Origin: Coenobita brevimanus | Taxonomy: Eukaryota > Arthropoda > Malacostraca > Decapoda > Coenobitidae | Length of the DNA stretch: 64,000 nt | Direction of reading: 5' to 3' | NCBI GenBank assembly: GCA_032717465.1 | Contig: CM064655.1 | Location: 13,276,652 to 13,340,651 of the forward strand | Shown here: positions 32,754 to 43,665 of the stretch, one piece after another | Position numbering within the stretch: the first letter of the stretch is position 1 | How the letters are laid out: the number at the start of each line of letters is the position of its first letter | Notes under the pieces: model-generated | Seen by the model: the letters and a program-made list of their open reading frames with translations, nothing else | What the model was told of the DNA's origin: nothing | The model's database searches: none | Position numbers and translations under genes: made by a program

Positions 32754-35700
32754 CAGTAATCACTCTAATATCCGGACGCCCAATAACCGAACATCCCCAC
32801 TAACCGAACCTTATCGTCCTGGGATCAAACATTCCCAAAATGGTCCGAAAATCCAAAAAAATTGGAAAAAAAAATCGATTTTTTGCTGTCCGTAATTTGA
32901 ACTTGCCGCGCGCGCCGCGTGAGAGCATTGTTTTGGTTCGTCATTCCTCCGACATCCGATAGAGCGCCGCTGCATCCTCCCCACTTCCCGCCTGTCTCTC
33001 ACCGCGACAAGACCTGCGCTGTTCGCCATGGCTGCCCACGTGCTCGCTTTTGTGGTGGTGCCGTACTTGCTGCAAGGCCTCCTGCTGCTCTCTGCCATAC
33101 TCTTAGTGTGTGTGATGATGGCCCCGCCTCCTGAGAAAAGGAAGAGAGTGGTGTTGACTCTGGAGAAGAAACGGGAGATATTGGAGAAGGCTGATGCGGG
33201 TTGGTCTTCCTCTCGCATTCTCCGCGAGTTCAACCTGGCCCGGTCGACTTTGTTCGATATCAAGCGTTCCCGAGACAAGCTCATGCAGTACACGGCTGAC
33301 TTCTCGTCGAGAAGTAAACGCAACGTGGAGAGGAAGGTTATGTTTACCCCCAAGTATGCAGAGATCGACCGCTCCACGTTGATTTGGTATCGACAGCAAC
33401 GTGCAGCTGGTGTGATGGTACGTGGAACGGAGCTGAAGGCTGCTGCTGAGAAGTTTGCAAGGCTTCATGACGCCCTTGACTTCAAGGCATCCGAGGGTTG
33501 GCTCTTCGCGTTCAAGTTACGACATGGCCTTACTAACCGTAAAGCACATGGCAAAGCATTGGACGCTAACGAGGATGGAGTGGACGAGTTTCGGCACAAG
33601 GTGAAAGGCTTGATCGACAGGGAGGGCCTCACTCTCGGTCAAGTCTATAACGCTGACGAAACTGGCCTATTCTATCGCTCGGTGCCAACGAACACTCTCG
33701 CCGATGAGACGGAGAAGCGTGTACCTGGCCACAAGCTTTCTAAGGAACGGATATCTGCTTTGTGTTGTGCCAATGCTAACGGCATGCACCAGCTTAAGCC
33801 CGTTATTGTTGGCCGTGCAAAGCAGCCTCGGTGCCTTCGTGGGGTGATGGATGTCCTTCCTGTCGTATGGTACCATTCTTTGAAAGCATGGTTCACAGCT
33901 GTGATTTTCAAAGACTGGTTTCACCATCACTTCGTCAAGGAGGTCATACATTACCAGACGAAGACACTGGGAATTCCTCGCGACCAGGTAAAGGCTCTCC
34001 TTCTCCTCGACAATGCACCTGCCCACCCGTGCGACAAGGACTTGGTTGCTGAGAATGGCCGTATTAGGTGCATGTTTCTGCCACCTAATACGACTGCTCT
34101 CATTCAACCAATGGACCAAGGAGTGATCGTGGCAACAAAGCGCCTGTACCGTCGGAACTTCCTGGACGAGGTGATGGTGGTTCTCGAGGATGAGGACGAG
34201 CGCAGGGAAGGACGTGACACTCGAGGCAAGCGGACTTTGGAAAACCTTCGCCGCTACAACATCGTCTGCGCTGTACAACTGGGCTAGTGCATGGAAGGAA
34301 GTCCCTGTGAAAACTCTTGAAAATGGTTGGTCTCGTCTGCTTCTCGGAACGGATGTGGAGTACGATTTCCTAGGGTTTGACGTGGATGACTTCCATGCAC
34401 GGCTACGTACGCACGGAAACGATGTTGATGTGGACGATGTTCGTGAGTGGTTGGACGACGACGAGGGCGATCCTGGGTATCAGACATTGTCTGATATCGA
34501 GATCGCGTCTTCGGTTGCTGGTGTCAGTCCCGAACTTGAAGATTCCGACGACGAAGGCGATGATGATGCAGACTCCGCCCAGCAGGACACTACTCCAGCC
34601 ATCCCCAAGCTGAGCGCACTCCGGGAACATCTAGAGTTCGTCCTAGACTACCTGGAACACCCGGACTGCGACAGGGAGATGGGGCCCTTGGGACTCGTGG
34701 AGGAAGTGCGTGCTTTCCGGCAGCGCATCATCAATAGCCAGAATCGTCGGTCCTTGCGTCAGTCAACGATTGACAGTTTTTTCAGGCCCGTGACCCCCGC
34801 TGTGCCAAGCCCTGGTTCCACTCCGTTGCCTCCCCAAGACAGGCCCTCATGCTCCGAGCCACAGCCCAGCACATCAGCTACAGTGGAGTCACCGCTCGAC
34901 GTGAGTTTGCGGCTGTCTTCAGAGTCTTCTGTAGTCGGTACGCCATCACCACTACCCACCGATGCACCCCTTGGACGCCTGCCAGTGATACTCTCGGGCT
35001 CTGACAGTGAATAAACAGCAAGAACTTCTCCACTAGACCACACGGGAATTTTGAGTGTTATGCAGTGAAAAAAACGGTGTGTTGTGTTAAGGTTTTCAAG
35101 CTGGGAGAAAAGACTAAGTAGAAAAGAAATTTAACGTAACTAACCTTCTTTGTTTTGGCTTTGGAAACTTAAAAAAACTTGGGAAAAGTTAATGTGCAAC
35201 ACTTAAATTTAATGGAACATTATTTGGACTAAAGTGAACACTGTGAAAAGAACGGACTTCTGTGTGTTAGTGACTAAGTTCAGTGCAATACTTCAGGAAG
35301 AGTGTAGTGCAAGTGCTTCAGGAAATCGTTCTTACTGTCAGAGTCCGAGAGGAGGCGGTTATTCATCGAGGTGGCCAGGGACTTGCTGTAAGTAGCCAGA
35401 ATGTTTCATGTTGTACTATTTTCCATACTATATTTACCAGAATGTTTCATATTGTATTTTTTCCCATACTATACTTACCAGAAAGTGTCATACTGTACTT
35501 CTTTCCATACTAAACTTACCTCATGCATGTGCAGTAGGAATGTGTTTTTCAGAGTTCGGTTAGGTTAGGTTCGGTTAGAGTCCATAAGTACCAGAATGTT
35601 TATTAATGTATGAACATACTTCTAAACCCACATTTTATGTTTCTATTGCATTTATTTCAGTCATTTATGTGCCTTATTGGTGTGATTTGGGTGTTAAATA

Positions 35701-35852
35701 GGTGCTATGCATGTCCGGAGGGAGTTGTATAGGTGTTTCTCTGTGTTAGGGTCCGTAAGTACAAGTCCATAAGCTGGGGCCCAATATCAGGACGAAACCA
35801 ATATCCGAACCTACCGATGGCTCTATTGATCCGGATATTGGAGGGGTTACTG
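32754..35852 (+). mobile_element. Tigger-A DNA transposon, copy 3 (full length)
   Basis: 3099 bp with TA on both sides (32752-32753, 35853-35854). Termini are CAGTAATCACTCTAATATCC and, inverted, CAGTAACCCCTCCAATATCC. It is the best preserved of the three Tigger-A copies. Inserted in Tigger-D. Confidence 0.93.
33028..35014 (+). pseudogene. Tigger-A transposase with a single 2-base deletion
   Basis: The frame from 33028 (MAAHVLAFVVVPYL), with the likelier family start at 33115/33118 (MMAPPPEKRK), is open to about 34263. Two A residues are missing there compared with copy 1 (AACATCAAGTCT versus AACATCGTCT), and the frame ends at 34287. The second frame runs to 35014 with the acidic C-terminus ending SGSDSE. 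The HTH_psq, CENP-B HTH and all three catalytic Asp (in NADETGL about residue 210 from 33028, LLLDNAPAHP, QPMDQGV) are upstream of the lesion. Expected protein 662 residues. Confidence 0.92.
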
Positions 35853-36134
35853 TATAAGGAGCAACATAAACGAACAATAGAGACTGAGAAAAAAAAGTCA
35901 TTTTGTTTAAGGAAAAGAGCTCCCAGATGGAAGTAGGGAGGAACAACAACAAGCCATGTGCAAGGCGATGCTCTGCTGTCGGCAGCCATCTTGCGACTGT
36001 CCTGCCAGCAGCCAGCCCTCTACAGCCAAGTGCTGCACTTTCAGCCTGTACCTTCCACACATGGACATGCATTTCACTGCAATTTAGTTGTATGTATTAT
36101 CTTTGTATTTTCGTCACAACTTACCTGTTTTAAG

Positions 36135-36305
36135 ATGACAAGCAAGAGTGGTTCTTCGGGTAGCAGTGGTAATGGACGAGAGCAGCCTGGCACCTCTAAA
36201 TCTTTGCAGCCAAAGGAGAAATGGCAATACAGGAAAGGGCAGAGATACACCAAGTATACACTTGCTGACAGTATAGCAATACAATGCAGAACTACAGTTA
36301 CTTAA
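36135..36305 (+). other. Short frame in Tigger-D, possible transposase start
   Basis: 56 codons from ATG 36135: MTSKSGSSGSSGNGREQPGT, ending in a stop after CRTTVT. The Ser/Gly-rich start and basic segment (KEKWQYRKGQRYTKYTLADS) could be the leftover N-terminus of the element's own protein. No domain recognised. Confidence 0.3.
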
Positions 36306-37124
36306 CCACAATTATAGTTCATAAAGATTACAGGGCATGTGGGCAAAAAATCATGATTTTAGGTAGTTAGGTTCAGAGGCCCCAGACCCAAACTAATTTT
36401 TCCCATAAGGAGTTCAGTTTAAATTTCAATTATTTGAATTTCGCAGTGAATTTTAGGTACATATGCCCGTCAAAATTTGAAATTCCACTGTATATATACA
36501 GTAATCCCTCCACTATCCGATGTAATAAGAGCCTAAGATATGTCCGGAAAGTGGTCCCATCCGGAAAGTGGGCCCCTGGCTCCTGGACTGGTACTTAAGG
36601 ACCCTAACTCAGCCTAACTTTGAAACCCACCTAAATAACTCCCTACCGGACATGCATAGCACCTATTTAAACCTATTTAAGACCCTGTTTACACCAATAA
36701 TGGACATAAGGCATGAAATAAATGAAAAGGAACCAAAAAATAAGGAATTAGAGGTGACTGTACCTCAGACAGGGTGCTAACTGCAAGTTTGTGGCTGCCT
36801 TTTCTAAGGTTTTGGCAGTGGTGAAAATGCTCTTGAAGCACATACAGTAATCCAGTGTTGTGCTGCACTTACAGTACTTCTTTGCACTGTGAGTTATACA
36901 GGTAATCCCTTAATTCACGCAAGGGTTTCGTTCCCAGACCATTCGCATATGTGGTAAATTCGCATATACATTCTGCCCATGTATGCACGTAATTACGCAT
37001 GTGTATTAAGTATATTACATCTGAATAATACTGTTTATGCACATCATACACCTTATAAACTAGCATAAAGTATGAAAAACAACGAAAATGTAAGAAATTT
37101 AACACTGAAAGCTGACAAGCATAG

Positions 37125-37775
37125 GAGTAGGTGGATACACTTTAGCAGTCTTGTGCACTAGCCCTCACTGCCTCCCATATGCTACATTCTACCTTCTTTA
37201 TTGTACGAACAGTTGGCTCATTCACCCCAAGCATATGGTTCTGAGACAATTCACAGGTGTAGGTGGAGACACTTTAGCACAGTCTGGTGCACTAGCCCTC
37301 ACTGTCTCCCGTATGCTATGTTCTGCCTTCTTTATTGTACAAACAGTTGACTCATTCACCCCAAATATATGGTTCCAGGACAATTCACCAACAAGTCAGT
37401 TCACCGTCAAAACATGGATGATTCTCCGTCAGGACAATTCGCACCCTGGACGATTCCCCATTATTCTGTAAATATATATATATTTTTTTACGTGTCTGAA
37501 TCTGGGCAAAAATATACTTATTACTGATTAATTAATATGTTAATAACAAATTTTCAGGGGGATTTTATAACTCATATAAGTAAAAAAAACTAGTGTGCTG
37601 TACTTGCTAAATAAACTGATATATAAATAAATGACGGGGAATCGTCTTGACGGTGAAGTGTCGCCGACATTCCCTCCCTAAGAGTGTCCAACACTTTAAC
37701 TTTCTCTGTCGGCAACATCATTTTACGAGTTTTGGTGTGTTATCACATGCATCACTAGCACTACGCTTAGGCCCC
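37125..37775 (-). pseudogene. Tigger-E transposase N-terminal fragments, partly duplicated
   Basis: The minus strand from about 37775 starts MGPKRSASDACDNTP and, after a small frameshift, continues MMLPTEKVKVLDTLREGMSA. After an intervening sequence it resumes at about 37375 with FGVNESTVCTIKKAEHSIRE and VRASAPDCAKVS, typical of the first HTH of TIGD1-like transposases. The last piece is present twice in tandem (37257-37380 and 37125-37248). No catalytic domain. Confidence 0.75.
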
Positions 37776-37900
37776 ATGTTGGCAAACAAGGCAGGCAATC
37801 ACTGGAAGGCAGAAAAATAAGCCACAAATAACGATTCGCGAATCACACACAGTTCGACGGTCGGATTTAAACTGACTGTGTGGTGCGTGGTAGACCGACC

Positions 37901-37901
37901 T

Positions 37902-37938
<37 letters not shown>
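37901..37938. repeat. (CA)n microsatellite
   Basis: About 37 bp of pure CA inside Tigger-E. Confidence 0.95.
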
Positions 37939-37940
<2 letters not shown>

Positions 37941-38120
37941 ATATGTATGCACAAGGGTGGCAGGTAGGCATTTTTATATTTTATTTATTTCTCTTGTATA
38001 TTAAAATTATTTATTTGAATACTATAATTTTGTGTTAATTATTGTACGAAAAATTCGTGGATAACCAAAATCGCGTGAAAAAAGTTCGCATGAATTAAGG
38101 GATTATCTGTAATTGTTTAA

Positions 38121-39884
38121 CCCCTTAACCGCGGGGCGTAACTTTCGTGATGCTTGGGAGCAAGGGATCATACCGCGGGGCGTCACTTTTGCGATTCTGT
38201 GTTATTTTGAATTCGCCGGGCTTTCAAGTGGTAGCTTGTATCATCTATCAGTACTGCCAATGTCCAACACTAGTCAGCACTCCTAATCTCATCTGTACTC
38301 CCCTCCATTGTTGACAATTTAGCCATTTCTCCCCGTTCTTGACTCCCCTCCCTACCTTCTCTCCATTACCCTCTCCTCTTGCCTGCCCGGCCATGCTATG
38401 CTAAGTAAATCTTCCCTGGAATTTTCCACTGATTTCATCCATTGAAATAAGCCCTATGCCCTATTCTTATACCAAATAATATATACCAAAAAGAAATAAG
38501 GTAAGTGAGAGTGCCATACACCTGGAATTGCCTAATTATCACCTGACAACACCTCACGTGCACTCGTTCGCTAATTTTCACTGTTTATTTCCCCTTGAAA
38601 TATGCCGTATAATCTATTCTCGTACTAAAAATATATATAAGGAGGGAAGGGAGAAGCCTAAGTGATATTTACATTCACCTGGAACTACCTAATTTATAAT
38701 GTATTGTCTAGATTTCCTGCCAATCATTTCACTGCTATATATTAGCAGCTGTCAAGAGGCTGACGTTGGCAGTAATGCATTTCCCTAGGTAGGCCACCCC
38801 AGCCCACCCCTATCAGTTCACTGTCATCTTCCAAAGTGAGAGTACGTCTGTTCGCTCCTGGTAACTTCCGCCGCTTTTTAGCCCCATGCAAAGGGCCCTG
38901 TGACCTTTACCCCCTACTAAACCTCGTGTGGAAAGAGGTAAAGGGCTGACAATTGAAAGAGAGTGACTATGATCTTTCTGTTGAGTAAAACAGTGCAAGT
39001 GGAATTGTAAATAATGTGTAAACAGCAATTGAAAGCAATGAATGTAAATATAAGTGAACAGTGGAAAATAGTTTTATAAGTTACTTTAAGTGACAGTGCA
39101 TAACACAATGTAAATAAAATAGAAATGTAAATAATGTAACTAAAATAGAGAACGTAAATAGAAATGTAAATGAGTAGCAATATAAGAATAAGAGTATATA
39201 CACTAGGAGTAATGAAAGTGAAAGTTTCACTCTAGCATGCATGAATACTATGAGTTATGAGAGTGAAGGTGAAAGTGACATTCATTCTCAATGCTAGTAT
39301 ACAGGACGAGAAAGTAAATGCTACGTATTTTACTGAAAGAAATAGAATGCCTACAGTGATAATACACTATTATTACAGAAGGAAACTTATGGATAAAGAC
39401 TGTAGATATATATATATATGTGTTATACAGTAATAGAAATATAAACTGTGAGTGTTTTTATGAATAATAAATGACAACACCAGCGGCAAACTAGCTCAAG
39501 TGGGAAGGTCATACGCCCTCGTAATTTTCATTGATTTCAGTTTTTTTTTTTTTTGGAATATGGATTCCAAACTATTTGAGAATCATATAATAGTGTTTCT
39601 AGTGATAATATCAGGCTGTGGTAATCATATTACGGGTTGTCTGGAAGTGTAAAGTGGAGACTTCGTTACCCAACTTCAGAGGACTCCACAAGTCCTACGG
39701 TACTTGACGAAGGCTCAACAAACACCCCAGGAGAAAGCTGAAGGTATGTGCCATAAGCATATGTGATTTTAATATCCTAGGACTAATACCTGATTTTTGG
39801 CAAATATTTTTAAAGACTCTGTCGGAGCGCAAATATGCCCACGGGTGCCACAAGAAAAAGCAAAACAAGCCCGCGGTTAAAGGG
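38121..39884 (+). mobile_element. piggyBac family 1 MITE, copy 2
   Basis: 1764 bp between TTAA 38117-38120 and 39885-39888. The left end is CCCCTTAACCGCGGGGCGTA; the right end is CCCGCGGTTAAAGGG. Collinear with 9804-11775 but lacking its tandem duplication. It retains the transposase N-terminal remnant (about 38882-38915) and the 3' UTR. Inserted in a Tigger-A MITE. Confidence 0.87.
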
Positions 39885-40265
39885 TTAACACTGTACATTG
39901 TTACTTGCACCACACCAGTTTCAACCGCCAGTTTGCACTCCACAGTTAATCCTTTGCACTCCAAATTCTAATTTCTTAACACTGCACAACACTGTAAATT
40001 CATGTGTGGTCTACTGGCAAGGTACTGCAGTTTATTCACTGTTTATTAAAAAAAAACGAGCACGTGCGGCTTCCACTGCGATAAGCATCTAATCACAATT
40101 GAAGTTAGGCAGTAACTGTTGGTGACGGGGAAACAGAGTTGCCGGATCGCAACGGCCACATTACCAAACTCCTCAATTTTCATTACCAAATTCAACTTTT
40201 CAATACCAAATATGTAAAGCTAGCATTTATTCTTCACTACTTATATATACAAGACAGAGGACCGA

Positions 40266-40703
40266 GTGGCAAGAGTGAAAGATGAGTTTTGGGCGAGAGT
40301 AGAAGCATGTATGGACAAATGTGAGAGGAGCGAGAGAGTGCTTTTGATTGGAGACATGAATGGCGAAGTTGGGAATGTACAAGTGGATGGAGTGGTTGGT
40401 CAGTGGGGTGTGCCAGCTAAAGTAGATGGGAATAGTAGTGCTTTGGTGGACATCTGTGCTGGTAAGGGGTTGACAATAGCCAACACCTACTTTCGGCATA
40501 AGATGATCCACCGGTATACATTGAGAGTAATGAGGAGGATGGATGGTGAACTTGTTGAACGAAAGGCAATGATAGACTACGTGTGTGTGGATGAGCGAAT
40601 GAGAAGACAAGTGTTGGATGCAAGAGTGTGGAGAGGGTGGGGGAATGGAGTCTCGGACCATCACTTAGTGATGGCCAAGATAAAGCTGCAGACAAAATGG
40701 TAA
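40266..40703 (+). pseudogene. LINE B APE-type endonuclease (C-side part)
   Basis: Encodes RVLLIGDMNGEVGN (the GDxN catalytic motif), AMIDYVCVDERMRRQV and GNGVSDHHLVMAKIKL (SDH motif). The N-terminal part of the domain, with the first Glu/Asp motifs, is missing. The frame closes at a TAA at 40701-40703. Downstream frames at 40704-40841 contain further stops. It would nick target DNA for reverse transcription. Confidence 0.85.
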
Positions 40704-41741
40704 AGGAGACGAAGGGGAGGACAGGAGGAAACAGCTCCTGTGAGAAGAGTGGAGAATTTGCAAGATAGTGAGAAATTGGCAGAGTATAAGAGTACAGTGG
40801 AAGAAAGATTGGGAAGGTATGAGCTAGAGCAGATGTAAGGGGTGGAAGACCTATATAAGATATTCATGGAAGAGATAGGCGCAATGTGTGAGGTGGTTTG
40901 TGGAGTGACGAGGAGATGCAAGGGTGTGCAACGGACAGCATGGTGGAATGATGAGGTGAAACGAGCTGTGGAACTAAAGAAGAAGGCATATAGTGAATGG
41001 TTAACGAGTAGAGGTAGGGGAGAAGATGAGAGAGAGAAGAGAAAGGTATATGTGAGCAGGAGAAAGGAGGTGAACAGACTGGTGAAAGAGAGTAAGAAGA
41101 AAGTGGATGAAGAGTTTGGGAGGAATCTGAGTGTGAAATGGAGGGAGAGTAAGAAATTGTCTTGGAAGGAGGTAAAGAAAGTACGGCAGCGTGAACGGAG
41201 AAACAGTAGGGGAGTGAAAGATAGGAATAATAGATTGTTGATGGAGAAGAGAGAGAAATTGAGGAGATGGAAGGAGCACTTTGAGGATTTGTTGAATGTA
41301 TAGAATGAGAGCAATGCGAGTATAAGTGGCTGGGGAATGGCTGGGAGAAGAGATGAGAGGAGGGAGGAAGAGATCAGTAGGCCGGAAGTAGTGGAAGCAA
41401 CGAAGATCAAGATGGGAAAGGACCCAGGAATTGATGGAGTGTGTGGTGAAATGCTGAGCTATGGGGGTGTGATTGTTGTGGAGTGGATATGGAAGTTGTG
41501 TAGATCGACTTGGGAAGAGGGAAGGGTTCCAGAGGACTGGAAATCAGGTATAATTGTTCCTTTATACAAAAGAAAAGGGGAGAGAGAAGTATGTGGTAAC
41601 CATAGGGGTATTTGCCTTCTTAGTGTGACTGGTAAAATATATGGTAGAATACTCATTGATAGGGTTAGGCATATGACACAGGAGCTAGTTGGAGAAGAAC
41701 AAAGGGGATTTAGGAAGGGAAAAGGGTGTGTAGATCAGATA

Positions 41742-43665
41742 CAGGTAACTCGCACGGAACACGATCTCACGGAACGCGCTCGCAATTATACACGGTAAGG
41801 GCTGGGATACATATAAGACAACGTAAGATTAAAGAACCATTATGAAAACTACAAATTAACGCAGGAGAGGCCTTTGAAAGATCAAATCCTCGAACGTCAC
41901 CGCAGCGCGCGGTTTGTTTTGATTACGTGACGATCTAGGCGGGAAATTATTCAGTGAGTGAGACATTCCCGAGTACAGTAGCACAGTATTTGTAAGTTAA
42001 ATATTTACAGTACTGTACTGTTCTGGTAAGTTTATGTGCAACTTAAAGTACTATTAAATAACGTTAAAGCAAGAAATAAAGTCTTATAACCAGTTTACCT
42101 GATAGGCGTCAGAATATTGCCTTTTTTATTTGTTCGTTTTTTCCACAGTGCTGTTCAGTATTTGTAAGTTAAATATTTACTGTTCTCGTATGTACTGTAC
42201 TTGTAAGCACCTAAATAAAGTTAAATCATTAAATAAAGCCTTGTAACCAGATAACCCGAATTATATGATTACCCATGATCGGCGTCGGAATATTGCCTTT
42301 TTTGTTTGTTCGTTAAACTCTTACTGTACTGCTTTTCTACAGTACTGTATTTGTAAGTTAAATATTTACTGTTCTGGTATGTACTTGTAAGCAATTAAAG
42401 CATTAAATAAAGCCTTGTAACCAGTTAACCTGATTTATATGATTACCCATGATCGGCGTCGGAATATTGCCTTTTGTTTGTTTGTTCGTTAAAGACTTAT
42501 AATAAGAGAAAAATACATTTTTGTCTTGGTATCTTTACCTATTTGCTCAGGTTTGCTGTAATGGTTTGCAACTTGTAGAAAACTGTGAAAACTTTCGGGA
42601 AGTGAACGAAAATCTGGGACATGACCTTGACTTCACCGTCTCATGTATCATCTGTCACTCAAAATGTAACTGTCAGTTCACCACCGGCTATCGTGATGAG
42701 TGGATGTACGATTTTTTCGCTCGTGGCCATGCCTAACCACACATAGTTACACCCATTATCTCGACCCAGACAGAAAATACAACCTTTTTCCTCCCTTGCA
42801 AAACACAAACAACCACCCTGTTTACGAGACAGCAATATATATTGCGAAAATAACAAGGTAAAATGATAAAGATGAACGTAAAATGATTGAGAAAGATGAA
42901 CATGTTATGACGGAAGAAAACGTTTTCCTGTCTGTAAACGTATTTATTTCTGCTTTGTATCTGTATTCGTAATAATTAGACTTATTGTTAGTTCTGAAAC
43001 TGCATTACGATTCTATTTTTAGCCATTCTCGTGGTGTGGGAGCTGGAAGTTGTGACACAACTTCCTTATTGCTAATCGGACTGACCCTCCACTTTATTCT
43101 CCGTGGCAGAGTCTAGCCTTGGAGGACGTGCAGTTTTCTCATTTAGGACTGAAAATTCAACTCTTTCGCTCCCTTTTCCAAGCATGGGCACAACGATAAC
43201 GTAAAAAATAACTCGAAACTACCATAAACATATATCAAAAAGGTGAAAATGTATTCATAACATTTTTTTTTTCCAGCCATTCCTAACAGATTATGTACTG
43301 AAATCATTCGATATCACAGTACTGCATTTCTAAGTTAAATATGTACTGTTCTGGTATGTACTTGTAAGTTAAAGCACTGGTACCAGTTAACCTAATTTAT
43401 TACCTATGATCGGCGTCGGAATGTTTCCTTGTGTTTACGTACAGTATTTGTGTGTGGAAGTTTTGCTCAGGAGTACTGTATTTGTGAGTTATAACATTAA
43501 ATAAACCTTCTAACCACTTAAAGTGCTTTCTAGTGACAGATAACAGCAAAACAACACATTTGGGGGGTCTAGGGAGCAAAATACGGAGTAGTTTAAATAT
43601 ACGCGATTTCGCACCTAACACGGCACGGTAGGAACGAAACCCTCGTGTTCCGTGCGAGTTACCTG
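41742..43665. mobile_element. TA-target element H with satellite-like interior
   Basis: 1924 bp with TA at 41740-41741 and 43666-43667. Terminal inverted repeats of about 23 bp begin CAGGTAACTCGCACGGAACA. It resembles a pogo-type terminus (CAG start, TA target), but no transposase is recognisable. A 71-codon frame at 42521-42736 (cysteines in SCIICHSKCNC) has no domain I know. Confidence 0.75.
41985..42506. repeat. Three tandem units of about 170 bp in element H
   Basis: Units starting ATTTGTAAGTTAAATATTTA occur at about 41988, 42160 and 42349; a partial fourth lies at about 43325-43440. Each includes TTAAATAAAGCCTTGTAACC and GATCGGCGTCGGAATATTGC. Confidence 0.8.

Larger units (their letters stand above)
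32169..36490 (+). mobile_element. Tigger family D element split by Tigger-A copy 3
   Basis: The left terminus is CAGTGGAATCTCAAATTTCG preceded by TA. The right terminus, inverted, is CAGTGGAATTTCAAATTTTG followed by TA. Without the Tigger-A insert it is about 1.2 kb. A segment at 32470-32580 carries a GACAATTCACCGTC-type repeat also found at 37370-37450. A short frame lies at 36135-36305. Confidence 0.8.
36899..38109 (-). mobile_element. Tigger family E deletion derivative
   Basis: 1211 bp with TA at 36897-36898 and 38110-38111. Termini are CAGGTAATCCCTTAATTCAC and, inverted, CAGATAATCCCTTAATTCAT. It contains transposase N-terminal pieces (see 37125-37775), a (CA)n tract and a GACAATTCACC-type repeat pair facing each other (37378-37450 and about 37630-37672), suggesting a further small insertion. 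Confidence 0.82.
36499..40255 (-). mobile_element. Tigger-A MITE interrupted twice and cut by LINE B
   Basis: The left end CAGTAATCCCTCCACTATCC is preceded by TA. The arm runs to 36898, where a Tigger-E element is inserted at TA. Five bases (ATTGT) and TTAA follow, then a piggyBac MITE, and the MITE resumes at 39889 with CACTGTACATTG. It ends at about 40255 where LINE B begins; the right terminus is missing. The order is fully collinear with 12393-13611. Confidence 0.82.
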
